Assembly (NCBI GenBank): GCA_016196825.1
Contig: JACPWY010000010.1
Location: forward strand, 1 to 64,000
DNA length: 64,000 bases
Source: Deltaproteobacteria bacterium
GTDB lineage: Bacteria; Bdellovibrionota; FAC87; UBA2466
Direction: 5' to 3'
The notes below the pieces were generated by a model, which was not told the origin of the DNA, searched no databases, and was given only the letters and a program-made list of their open reading frames with translations. The position numbers and the translations under genes were made by a program. The first letter of the stretch is position 1. Each line of letters starts with the position of its first letter. This document shows, one piece after another, positions 10,405 through 19,635 of this stretch.

Positions 10405-10478
10405 TGGGAGATCGTCTAATGGTAGGACAGTAGGCTCTGACCCTACGAATCTAGGTTCGAATCCTAGTCTCCCAACCA
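10405..10478 (+). tRNA. tRNA-Gln (anticodon CTG)
   Basis: Cloverleaf: TGGGAGA/TCTCCCA acceptor, GTAGG-CTCTGAC-CCTAC anticodon arm, CTAGG-TTCGAAT-CCTAG T-arm, encoded CCA. Confidence 0.95.
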
Positions 10479-10623
10479 AGTCGGATGGATTCCGAGTTTC
10501 CTTTTTTTTCGTCAGGCAATTTCACAACTTAATTGGTTCGATAGAACAAACACTTCTCGCCATTTCGGGGGGATTATTGCGGGAGAATATTCACTTCCCC
10601 GTAAGAGACGATGGATAGACGGT

Positions 10624-11073
10624 CTACTTGGGGCCAGCAGCAGATCGACGAAATTGAAGCATCGGTCCGGTTCCTGGTTTGGATGAATCCATGCTTAGAG
10701 TTTCGGAAAATATAACGGTATCACGAGATACAACTACCGCGATGCCATAGGACGTGGGTGAATGTTGATACTCGACTGTCCAGGCCGCTCCCATTTCCAT
10801 GTAGGGATCGAGAACTCGATAGAGCTCACTAACGCCAGAGTATCTTTCCCGAAATGCTTTGCAGTTCTCAAAATCATAAAACTCTTCGGAGCGCCGAATC
10901 GAAGATTTGGAAATGTAAAGCGTCGCGATGTGCGATCGGTCCAAATAGTTCACGCAGCCACTCGTCCAAATGCCCCGCAAATCGGGCACACCCGAATTCT
11001 CTTCAAAATGTGAACGCGCAGACCCGCAAGTCAAAAAAAGACCAACTAAGAATACAGATGCTAATGGCCGCAT
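10624..11073 (-). CDS. Secreted hypothetical protein
   Basis: Signal peptide MRPLASVFLVGLFLTCGSARS. Confidence 0.5.
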   Translation of the reverse strand: MRPLASVFLVGLFLTCGSARSHFEENSGVPDLRGIWTSGCVNYLDRSHIATLYISKSSIRRSEEFYDFENCKAFRERYSGVSELYRVLDPYMEMGAAWTVEYQHSPTSYGIAVVVSRDTVIFSETLSMDSSKPGTGPMLQFRRSAAGPK

Positions 11074-11188
11074 AGGTTCCCCCGAAGAATTTTCCTGAAA
11101 TAAGGTTAAATTGAAATGGAAGGTAAGCCAACCCAAGATTCAGCGACGTAATCGGTAGAACATCACAAAGCGTCAGACTCAATTTTAG

Positions 11189-11217
11189 AAGTTCGATATG
11201 AGTCCAGGAAGGCCAAC
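11189..11217 (+). repeat. Direct repeat AAGTTCGATATGAGTCCAGGAAGGCCAAC, copy 1 (others at about 12210-12228 and 13255-13283)
   Basis: Three near-identical copies within the 10.5-13.3 kb island. Confidence 0.75.
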
Positions 11218-11340
11218 TTCTAATCCTTTATCCTTAATTCTTAATCGTTGACGACAAACCGGCGCTCGTCCGGCGTAGCGGAGCGGAGACGGATAGCCGG
11301 TCTGGTGGTCTGCGCTCTGCAAACTGCTATACTTGGTCCC

Positions 11341-12207
11341 ATGTCGGAGTACCTAAAGAAAACCCTCTCTGGCCAACCAACCACTCCCGAGGATTGGAGC
11401 GCTCACCTCCTCGCCGCCCACAGGGTAGCGCCCAGCATGTCACCGCAAGCGTTCTCCGAATGTCGTAACGAAGCCGGTTTAACATCCTACGAATGGCTCG
11501 CTGACACTCTTTCACATCTTCCCAGCCCCACCAAAATCGTGGACCTTGCTTGCGGAGACGGTTATCTCATTCCGCTTCTCCAAAAGAAAGTTGGCAATGT
11601 AGAGATCATTGGAATCGATATGTCACCGGCCGAACTGACCGTCGCGCGATGCAAGAACTTAGGCCCATCAGTAGCCTTTTTGGAAGCAATGGCGCACAAA
11701 ACGGGACTAGAGGACAACTCAATAGATGCTGTCGTTTGTCATATGGCATTCATGCTGATGACTCCGATTGAGCCGGTCGTGGCAGAAATTCAGCGCATCC
11801 TCAAACCAGGTGGCATTTTCTCGGCGGTCATTGGAAATCGCCCGGATACTCGCGGACCGTTGGTCACAGTCAGAGAAACGGTTGGCAAATTCATGCACAA
11901 GGAATTTCCGAAAATGGCCGCACCTGTCACCGGAGACCCGAGAGTCGAATCCGAAGACGGGCTCTCTGAAATTATTAGACCGCTGAAAATGCTGGGGGTC
12001 CGCGACGACCAATTTGGAGTGAACGTAGAGCCTGGTGGCTTTTGGAACTACATAAAAAATATGTACTTGGTAGGGTTACTTTCCGATGAGGTCCGCAGTC
12101 GCTTAGAGATAGCCATCTTAGCATCGCTAGGAAAACCAACGGGCATGTTGAGACTAGACTCTCCCATGCGTCGTTTCACAGCTGAAAAAATGCCTTGGCC
12201 TCGCTAG
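11341..12207 (+). CDS. Class I SAM-dependent methyltransferase
   Basis: IVDLACGDGYLIPLL, VEIIGIDMSPAEL, LKPGGIFSAVIG motifs. Confidence 0.85.
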   Translation: MSEYLKKTLSGQPTTPEDWSAHLLAAHRVAPSMSPQAFSECRNEAGLTSYEWLADTLSHLPSPTKIVDLACGDGYLIPLLQKKVGNVEIIGIDMSPAELTVARCKNLGPSVAFLEAMAHKTGLEDNSIDAVVCHMAFMLMTPIEPVVAEIQRILKPGGIFSAVIGNRPDTRGPLVTVRETVGKFMHKEFPKMAAPVTGDPRVESEDGLSEIIRPLKMLGVRDDQFGVNVEPGGFWNYIKNMYLVGLLSDEVRSRLEIAILASLGKPTGMLRLDSPMRRFTAEKMPWPR

Positions 12208-12583
12208 TAAAGTTCGATATGAGTCCAGAATCGATGAAGGTTGCCCTTATTGGATGCTCAGGATGGATTGCACACTATTTGACGCCAGCATTGGACAAGC
12301 GTGTTCCTGCTCAAAGTACTTTCGAATCTGCCTGCCACGTTCAGGGACTTACTCCGCACGATTTTTTTAGCGTTCAATACTTTCCAAATGAGACCACAGC
12401 TGTCGGGTTTGGTCACTTACTGGGGAACCACCAAAAACACATTCCCTCCGGAGCATTGGTAGGTTCGTGCGACCGAAACTGGGGTGTTTGGATACTAAAC
12501 ATTGTCAGCTGCGGCTCCGTAGACGACGACCGATAAGATCATTGTGACGAGTGCCTGAAGCGACTGGGAAATTGATGCCGAAA

Positions 12584-12925
12584 TCAATTTGCTGGCCAAA
12601 CTACCAGCTGACCTGCCATCGGAACAATTGGAGACTTCTGCATCAGGTCGGAAAAGGTTTTCGAATATTCTTTTCCAGGGGCCTGTGGAAGCTTTATCAA
12701 GACAATCGCCATCTGAGGGTGGGCCTTCAAAGCCTTTTTTGCCGATTCTTCAAAAAGCACGTCACGAGTAAGAATACAGATAAAACCGGCGTCACTGGCC
12801 GCCCTGAGAAGTTCCCCATTTCGCAGTTCATCCCAGCCGCGAGCACGGACAGTTTCAAATTGAATTGAGTTGGATTTGAGCACAGGCTCAATATGTCTTG
12901 GAATATTTTTGTCGAGCAACCACAT
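12584..12925 (-). CDS. DUF5615-like PIN-related protein (putative toxin)
   Basis: MWLLDKNIPRHIEPVLKS, RARGWDELRNGELLRAASDAGFICILTRD pattern; directly downstream of a DUF433 gene. Confidence 0.65.
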   Translation of the reverse strand: MWLLDKNIPRHIEPVLKSNSIQFETVRARGWDELRNGELLRAASDAGFICILTRDVLFEESAKKALKAHPQMAIVLIKLPQAPGKEYSKTFSDLMQKSPIVPMAGQLVVWPAN

Positions 12926-13170
12926 CAGGCGGCTTCAAGAGGAACGTCGGCCTGGCGAGCGGCAAATTTCAACACCTCGGGAATGCAGTCCTTGGGGAAC
13001 CCGGGGTAATCATCAACCAAATCATCTGCTGTCATTCCAATGGCCAACGACTCCAGAACGAGCGCCACAGAGATACGCATCCCCTTAATCGCAGGCTTTC
13101 CCCCAAGTAAATCGGGATCATGGACTATCCACTTGTACCCGGGGAGTAACTTGATCGACTCGTGCCTCAT
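12925..13170 (-). CDS. DUF433-family putative antitoxin
   Basis: IVHDPDLLGGKPAIKGMRISVALVLESLAIGMTADDLVDDYPG motif. Confidence 0.8.
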   Translation of the reverse strand: MRHESIKLLPGYKWIVHDPDLLGGKPAIKGMRISVALVLESLAIGMTADDLVDDYPGFPKDCIPEVLKFAARQADVPLEAA

Positions 13171-13220
13171 ATGGAATCACCTTATCAGAATTGGGAACAT
13201 TTTGGGAACACGCCCTCTGC

Positions 13221-13246
13221 GTAGGCTCTGACCCTACGAATTTAGG
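13221..13246 (+). repeat. Decayed copy of the tRNA-Gln anticodon arm (possible att-like duplication)
   Basis: GTAGGCTCTGACCCTACGAATTTAGG matches 10430-10455 of tRNA-Gln with one mismatch. Confidence 0.8.
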
Positions 13247-13333
13247 AGGTTCAAAAGTTCGATATGCGTTCAGGAAGGCCAACCAATCGACCAACTCCCG
13301 TTGCTTACAAAACCCCCGGAAATTCCTTAAGGC

Positions 13334-14074
13334 TTAACACTCAAACTTAAGATTAACGCTAACCGGCGTAGCCGGTTGATGGTCTTCCGAACCGAGTCCA
13401 GCCACAGTAAACCGCTTTTCTTTGCCATTTAAAGCCAACGGTATAATGCGTGATGCGCTTCCAATCCCAGATTTGAAATCGAACGAAATCATCCCCGTCC
13501 CAGCTCCCACTGATCCTTCTTCAAATGAGTCCGAACCGCTCTCAATGGCCTTTTGTATATCACCCGATTTCACGTGAAACCCACCGATGTCGTTCAAAGA
13601 ACTATCATCACACTCGAGAACTACGGGCATCCATGCATCCATTTCGGGGTGGAGCTTACGGTTCCACTCGATCACCCCCAACTGAGCGGCCGCAACGCTC
13701 AACGTGTTTGTAAGAACAATGGGACTTTCCAACACGCCCGACTCGTCCACCCATAACTTGCCCATCGCTTCGCCATTCCCATTAAGAACTGAGGATGCAG
13801 CGATCACTTTCTTACTCCACGGATCGGCACTCCCGGGCATAACCACGGTCACACCAGTGCGAATGGGCCCCTTCCCAACCTGAAGTTTTCCCGCCCCCGC
13901 ATTGAGCGTAACGTGACCAATCGTAACCCCCTTAACGTCCGTAATCTGGTTTCGTTTTCCCGAGGAGTAGTTGCCGAGCTTGAGGCCTAGATCCCTGGTT
14001 TGGAACGCAGCAAAGGCGGCGGAGCAAACCAACGGGATAAGAAAATACCCGATTTTGAGAATGGTCCGTCTCAT
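13334..14074 (-). pseudogene. Truncated S58-family (DmpA-like) peptidase lacking its C-terminal part
   Basis: NQITDVKGVTIGHVTL and VGAGTGMISFDFKSGIGSASRI are typical of S58, but the ORF ends soon after, before the expected nucleophile region. Confidence 0.65.
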
Positions 14075-14219
14075 CGCTCCCCATGCTAACCGACCGAGTT
14101 CTCAGAACGCAAAGTCCCTCAACGGAAGGCGATTGACCTTCGATACGCCGCGCAATTCGGTTCCACGGCGAGTTGCTTGTCATTGCGATCCTTGATCGTT
14201 AGGCTTTTTCGAAAGGTGG

Positions 14220-15299
14220 GTGAATATGGCGACTTTGATAATCTTCGCGGCGTTTTTTTCTTCCTTCGTTTGGGCTGAACAGGCGGACTTTCATCATTAT
14301 AGCTGGGCACGAATTCCGCTCACGGCCGAGCAGTGCCAAACCAAGAGCGGGGAGATCGCACACGCCGTCGCCGAGACTTCGGTGTTTAAGGAACTTGGAG
14401 CAAAGTTGTGGCACTCCGAGGGAATTGTGGAAACCCAAGGCTGCAGAATCACAATCACCTTCCTCTCGACGAAGGAGCCGCCGCCCCTCGTGGCGACAGA
14501 CCTCACCAGAAGCGCGCTAATCGCGGACATTGATCTCGACTACGATTTCTGGGGTTACAAGAATGCCCAGGAGTGCAATGCAGATCTCCCCCACCAGGTC
14601 GATCTTTTCCGCTCCCAGACGGGCCTCGAACCTTTGATTAGTTACTGTTACGAATACAAGTATTCCTCAAACCAAAAGACCGCCTATCAACCGAGAGTTC
14701 AGGCGCTCGGAAATGCAAAACGCCAGATGCGGACCTTTCCCGTGCCCGACGTTTCAGAGACAGGGCATACGAAGGTGTTAAACGATCTGATTCAGTATCT
14801 CGAAGCCAACTCTGGCAAGGTCTCCCGCGTGAACATCAAATCGGGTCACGAGTTTTTTTTGGACGAGGAGGTTATCCATTACTATGGATCTCCGGTTTCG
14901 GCTAGGCGTCTGCAATGGTTCACGGTCTACAGACCGCTAGCGAGAAAGGCACTTAAATTCCTGACCCAAGAGGAGTGCCAAGGATTCACCCCCGAGCTCG
15001 CGGCGTTTCTGAAGGGGGCCAAAGGGACACCTGTCACCTCAGATTGCAGCGTGGATCAAGACGGTTCGCGTTTGAACGTGGCCTACGAGAGCATCGCAAA
15101 CATCACCACGTTTCGGGACCAATGGAAATTTCAGCCTGACGTGAGATACACGGCCCTTTCCCAATGTCTGACCGATCGAGCAAAGACGGTCGCGTTCTTC
15201 AAGAACAACATTAACCAGTACTTCAACGTGGCGTTCTGCACGCTCGAGTGGGATCCGGGAACCAACAAGCAGTTCTATATGATGTACGTGGGATACTAG
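14220..15299 (+). CDS. Secreted hypothetical protein
   Basis: 359-aa ORF with N-terminal signal peptide (LIIFAAFFSSFVWAEQ). Confidence 0.6.
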   Translation: MNMATLIIFAAFFSSFVWAEQADFHHYSWARIPLTAEQCQTKSGEIAHAVAETSVFKELGAKLWHSEGIVETQGCRITITFLSTKEPPPLVATDLTRSALIADIDLDYDFWGYKNAQECNADLPHQVDLFRSQTGLEPLISYCYEYKYSSNQKTAYQPRVQALGNAKRQMRTFPVPDVSETGHTKVLNDLIQYLEANSGKVSRVNIKSGHEFFLDEEVIHYYGSPVSARRLQWFTVYRPLARKALKFLTQEECQGFTPELAAFLKGAKGTPVTSDCSVDQDGSRLNVAYESIANITTFRDQWKFQPDVRYTALSQCLTDRAKTVAFFKNNINQYFNVAFCTLEWDPGTNKQFYMMYVGY

Positions 15300-15319
15300 G
15301 AGAGCCTCAAAAAGATGTG

Positions 15320-16363
15320 CTAGTCGATCTCCGGCTTAAATTCCTTGCGACAAAGCGTTCTGAGCGAAACAGCAACTGGTGAATTCTCACCTGCCTCAAG
15401 GCTTTGATCATAGGCCTTTGCATTCTCGCGATTGAGAAGCACAGCCCCTACAGAGGCGGGCAAGTAATCAATCTGTTGCCGGGAAATGCGGTCTTTGCAG
15501 TCGTACCAGATCCCTCCAGCCGTCCCGTAACAAAGCGTGAATCCGAAACGCGCGTTGGAAGCCTCTCGAGCGTGGTAATTCTCAATGGAGAAGAATTCCT
15601 CCCGCTTCGAGTGGCCCTTGCAGGGATAGGAAAAATGGCAGGACATCTTGTACTGACCAGCCTTTCGAACCGAATTGGTCCAAAGGGCCACCGTCTCATT
15701 GGTCCTTAAGAGAGAAGACTGCTTAAGACGTCCAGCCGCCTTCTGATCCTCGGCAAGGGCATCCTCCACCGGCGTCCAATCCGCCCCCATATCGAAGCAA
15801 GACGCGGCTCGATCGGTCAAATGACTGGCCTGGGAGAGCCGATAGACTTGGCCTTCGATAAAGGCGGTCGGAAAAAACGCATATTCCACGATGTTCTTTT
15901 TGGAAGAATGCACCTCAGAAAAAATATCGCTCGACGCTTCCTTGTCCAAGAATCGGAGGATGGCGCGATCCGCTGCCAGGTATTTGGCTTGAACCAGTTT
16001 CAACTGCTCCTGAACCGCCTGCGCATTTTTCAACTCTTGATGACTGACCCCCTCGCCGTTCATGACCTGATCCAACTGACCAATTTTCAGAGTCACCCGC
16101 TCAAGTCCACCCGGCGCAGCCTGATTTCGATCGGTGATTCCATAGAAGGAATTGATCCGAACAACATATTCCGCCGCAGGAACGGAATAGGGGCGAGGAG
16201 TCCCCGAACACCCTCTGGCCAACTGGGATTTGGGGCTGCACTTTTCATAAACGACCTCGCTCCCTGAGCGATAAACAAGGGCATTCGTGCCATCAGCGGA
16301 GTGAATGATGAGGTCACCAAAGACGGCGACAGGCATGAGAAGAACAATAAGTGTCTTAAGCAT
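15320..16363 (-). CDS. Secreted hypothetical protein
   Basis: 347-aa ORF with signal peptide MLKTLIVLLMPVAVFG. Confidence 0.6.
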   Translation of the reverse strand: MLKTLIVLLMPVAVFGDLIIHSADGTNALVYRSGSEVVYEKCSPKSQLARGCSGTPRPYSVPAAEYVVRINSFYGITDRNQAAPGGLERVTLKIGQLDQVMNGEGVSHQELKNAQAVQEQLKLVQAKYLAADRAILRFLDKEASSDIFSEVHSSKKNIVEYAFFPTAFIEGQVYRLSQASHLTDRAASCFDMGADWTPVEDALAEDQKAAGRLKQSSLLRTNETVALWTNSVRKAGQYKMSCHFSYPCKGHSKREEFFSIENYHAREASNARFGFTLCYGTAGGIWYDCKDRISRQQIDYLPASVGAVLLNRENAKAYDQSLEAGENSPVAVSLRTLCRKEFKPEID

Positions 16364-16559
16364 AGAACTCCGTTAACTAACAGACTTCCCCAAAAGATCA
16401 CTCAGAATTATCTTTTGCTGGTGGCCTTATTGAGAATGAACATTGGCTCCGTCAGGAGCTCAATTCGAGCAACGTGAACGGAGTTAGATAACAGCTCAAA
16501 ATTGCAGTTGTATCTTCATCGGCGGCGAAATAGTGAGTGGCGTGGTATTTTTGACTGCG

Positions 16560-16823
16560 ATGCGTGTCCTTCTCGCAACCATAGGAAGCCTGGGTGATCT
16601 CCATCCGGTTATGGGCCTTGCTCTCGAGCTCCAAGGGCGGGGACACACGGTCGTGCTCGCCACAAGCCCAATGCATACAGACTACGTCACCGCAGCCATC
16701 CAAAAACAACAGGGCGCCCGCGAGGCCGCAGACGCCCTGGAAAAGAGATTTAGAGCGCGTTGCAAAATTAACCCCGTGAGCGAGGGAGAGAAGAAATGGC
16801 CAGGACCGAGGACGCACAAGTGA
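16560..16823 (+). pseudogene. GT1-type glycosyltransferase relic with large internal deletion
   Basis: MRVLLATIGSLGDLHPVMGLALELQGRGHTVVLATSP (GT1 N-terminus) joined directly to AAIQKQQGAREAADALEKRF (C-terminal-like helix). Confidence 0.6.
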
Positions 16824-16929
16824 GCCCCCGGAGGCATGCCCTCTGGGCATGTCGAGGAGGCGAACGCGGAGGACGAAGGGGCTGGCCTTTTCTTCCGACC
16901 GAGTAGGGATTAATTTTGCAACGCGCTCT
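16752..16929. repeat. Structured inverted-repeat element, copy 2 (outer arms 16752-16775/16906-16929, inner arms 16790-16803/16882-16895)
   Basis: Arms AGAGCGCGTTGCAAAATTAACCCC / GGGATTAATTTTGCAACGCGCTCT; core GACGCACAAGTGAGCCCCCGGAGGC...GAACGCGGAGGACGAAG shared with copy 1. Confidence 0.85.
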
Positions 16930-16950
16930 TACTAATGAGGTCATAAATAA
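16929..16950 (+). repeat. Palindromic repeat TTACTAATGAGGTCATAARTAA (other copies 40627-40648, 58187-58208)
   Basis: Three copies, one mismatch among them. Confidence 0.8.
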
Positions 16951-16957
16951 GTAGCGA

Positions 16958-17599
16958 CTACTCGCGATCTTTCACGGATGCGCTGAGGCTGATCGATCGG
17001 CCATCTTTGCCGTCGACCAATCTCACCGTCGCCTTTCCCACAGCCACGGGATCATCGGAGTCCTCTGTTAGCTCGGCGAGCGTGCCCGTCACCAAGACTT
17101 CATGAGCAGAGGGGTGCGAAATCACCGTCTCGACGAGCCCGCCAACGTCGGCGTTCTCCACCACAATTTCGGCTAGGCGAGTGATCTTCTCGTCATCGAG
17201 CTTGGAAAAACCGGATGACTCGACGCCGTTCTTCTCGGCCTCCCGAGCGATCTTCACGTCCCAGTTCCTACCCCGTGAAAAAAACCACGACAGACGCCCC
17301 TCTTCAAACCCGACCCGCACACGCACTTCGCCCATTTTCTTCATGTGATAGTAATCGGCGTCTGCGTCCTTAACCGAATCCACCGTCACCAGTGGGAGAC
17401 GCGGAAACTCGAAGCTGATGGTCTTGGCCGTAAGAAAAACCAATCCCTCGCCCTCTGAATGAAAATCCGGCCCGAGCACGTCGTAAGCCGAATTTGTGAC
17501 GGGCACGTAAAACGGCCCCTTGGTGATCACGATCGTTTTGTTGATGTTTTTGCCAAACGCCAGAGAACCGGCAACCAAAGCAAATAGAACGTATTTCAT
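16958..17599 (-). CDS. Secreted hypothetical protein
   Basis: Signal peptide MKYVLFALVAGSLAFG. Confidence 0.55.
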   Translation of the reverse strand: MKYVLFALVAGSLAFGKNINKTIVITKGPFYVPVTNSAYDVLGPDFHSEGEGLVFLTAKTISFEFPRLPLVTVDSVKDADADYYHMKKMGEVRVRVGFEEGRLSWFFSRGRNWDVKIAREAEKNGVESSGFSKLDDEKITRLAEIVVENADVGGLVETVISHPSAHEVLVTGTLAELTEDSDDPVAVGKATVRLVDGKDGRSISLSASVKDRE

Positions 17600-17695
17600 A
17601 AACCCAACCTCCACAAATTGATTATGCTGAGCGTCATTAAAAGGCAAGCGCTAGACACGTGCTTGGGTAGATGAGGCCCATGAAGTCGATGTGGA

Positions 17696-18184
17696 TTATC
17701 GGACCGGGGTATCGTCGATTTCTAATTGGACACGGGCGTGGTGTTCGCCCATTTCGCTGGGGACTTCGTGAAATTGGAATTTGATGGGAGAGGTCTTGAA
17801 CTGATCAATCACGCGGCCACAGGCTGAACCACGAAGCTGGAAACTGATCTGTTGGACCTCGCCTTCGCGGGCCGAAATATGGCCGCCAAATTTGGAGATC
17901 GCGCATTGATTCGAAATTCGGGGGAGCACGAGGTCCCGAGACTTGCTGAGTTCGAGCGAGTAGCCCGTCTCATCGGTCGATCGGTTGCGCCACTCAAGAG
18001 CAAAGTGGCAGACCCCGATCTGCTTGGACTCAAACCAATGGCATCCAAAAACCTTCTGCCCCTGTTGGTTGAGTGCATACTTCATCTGCAGCTCAACCAT
18101 AGCATCCCGGCCCAAAGCAGCCCACACGGCTGACGAAACCAGAATTGCAATTGTGATTACGGAACCCATGTTCTCACCCATCAA
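17696..18184 (-). CDS. Secreted hypothetical protein
   Basis: ORF with hydrophobic N-terminus ITIAILVSSAVWAALG. Confidence 0.5.
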   Translation of the reverse strand: MMGENMGSVITIAILVSSAVWAALGRDAMVELQMKYALNQQGQKVFGCHWFESKQIGVCHFALEWRNRSTDETGYSLELSKSRDLVLPRISNQCAISKFGGHISAREGEVQQISFQLRGSACGRVIDQFKTSPIKFQFHEVPSEMGEHHARVQLEIDDTPVR

Positions 18185-18235
18185 TCGGCCAATAATGTTA
18201 CTTCTGCGGGCAGCGATCTGGCAAATGACAGGGTG

Positions 18236-18973
18236 TCACCAGTCCAGACGCTTGCCCATGTGGAAGAATCCACCCGTCGGGCCAGAAGCATTGAGCGTGG
18301 CCAGCTGCACCAGGGTCTTGGCCCCCTGCTCAACCGAGAGCGGAGCACCGCAGCCTCCCATATCGGTCTGCACCCAGCCGGGATGGGCCGCGTTTACCTT
18401 GATCAGGGTCTTCGCCAAGTCTGCCGCCAGACTGAGCGTATACATATTCACGGCAGCCTTCGAGACACGATAGGCCCCGCTGCCCGAGGCCCAAGCATCG
18501 GGCCACTGCTTGGTGTTGGCCAAGGAGGCGAGCGACCCCAAAATACTGCTGACATTAACGATCCGCGCCGCCTTCGCTTTATGAAGAAGCGGAAGAAAGG
18601 TCGTCGTAACCGCAACGGTCCCAAGAACATTGGTCTCCAAAGTCTCCCTCCAAGCCTCAAGGTCGGCTTGCGCCGTCGGCGTGCTTTGATCGAGAAGAAC
18701 CCCGGCGTTATTGATCAAAATATCGAGCGAGGCGATCGAGCCTGATATTTCATTGTAGGCCGCAAGAATAGAGCCCGATGAGTTGACATTTAGGGCCACC
18801 GCCGTCGACAAACTCCCTTCGTCCTTAAGGCGTTCGGAGGCCGCGACTGCCTTCACCAGATCGCGCGCTCCGACGATTACGTGAAATCCGAGCTGGCCCA
18901 GCTGACGAGCGGTCTCTAAGCCAATGCCCCTATTGGCACCCGTAATGAGAGCGATCCCTTTTTCCATGGTCAA
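18236..18973 (-). CDS. SDR-family oxidoreductase
   Basis: ALITGANRGIGLETARQLG, DILINNAGV, YRVSKAAVNMYT. Confidence 0.9.
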   Translation of the reverse strand: MTMEKGIALITGANRGIGLETARQLGQLGFHVIVGARDLVKAVAASERLKDEGSLSTAVALNVNSSGSILAAYNEISGSIASLDILINNAGVLLDQSTPTAQADLEAWRETLETNVLGTVAVTTTFLPLLHKAKAARIVNVSSILGSLASLANTKQWPDAWASGSGAYRVSKAAVNMYTLSLAADLAKTLIKVNAAHPGWVQTDMGGCGAPLSVEQGAKTLVQLATLNASGPTGGFFHMGKRLDW

Positions 18974-19635
18974 AAGAGAAATGCGGCGGTCACTTGGGGC
19001 AGAAAGATCATCCGGCCGCCGTAGATTCCAGCCTTTGGTTCAAAGTGAAACCACGCATTCGAGGCAAGCGCCACCGCGAATCCGGGGCGGAAGAGAACTG
19101 AGAAATTGAGATTGGTTCGGGTCTGGACCTGCTCTCCCGTTCCAGTCGACGAAACAACGACATTTGGGCCCACCGAAATTCCAAAGTAAGGATAGAACTC
19201 GTTCGAGTTCATCACCTCAAAGAGGAAATAGGCCGTGGGCAGAATCTGAATAGCCGTCTCGCTCTCCTCATCGGTGGGGCGCCAAATATTCACCGCGGTG
19301 TCGAGACCCACGAAGACGGGATAATCCACGTTGATCTGCGAGGCCCCACTCAAATTGAACGCCCAGCCGGTCTTGTCATCTTTGAACGCCAGACCAGGGC
19401 CCAAAGCCAAAATGAAGGGAAAATCCTTCGCGAAGATCGCGGAGGTCGAACTTTCCTGGCGAGCCGTTTCGCCTTCCCGTGCAGGGGCCGCATCCAAGAT
19501 ACGCGCGATCAAAGCGATCAAGAAGATAACGGCGACCTTGATCCAAGCGCGCGAGGCCACGCGTCCGGCATTATCGGCTGCTTGGGAGGAGGCAGCGTTC
19601 AACATTCGGTGGAGCGGCATGAAAACCTCACGCAA
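18970..19635 (-). CDS. Putative outer-membrane beta-barrel protein
   Basis: Hydrophobic N-terminus and alternating beta-type C-terminus; 4-bp overlap with the SDR gene. Confidence 0.45.
   Translation of the reverse strand: MREVFMPLHRMLNAASSQAADNAGRVASRAWIKVAVIFLIALIARILDAAPAREGETARQESSTSAIFAKDFPFILALGPGLAFKDDKTGWAFNLSGASQINVDYPVFVGLDTAVNIWRPTDEESETAIQILPTAYFLFEVMNSNEFYPYFGISVGPNVVVSSTGTGEQVQTRTNLNFSVLFRPGFAVALASNAWFHFEPKAGIYGGRMIFLPQVTAAFLF

Noticed and set aside
11189-13283. Direct repeats interpreted as integron attC sites
   Set aside because: No RYYYAAC/GTTRRRY core pair with the expected imperfect dyad, and no integron integrase in the window.
16452-16850. Minus-strand ORF (MPRGHASGGSLVRPRS...) crossing repeat copy 2
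   Set aside because: Coding appearance comes from the repeat core read antisense; the same happens at copy 1 (1992-2297).
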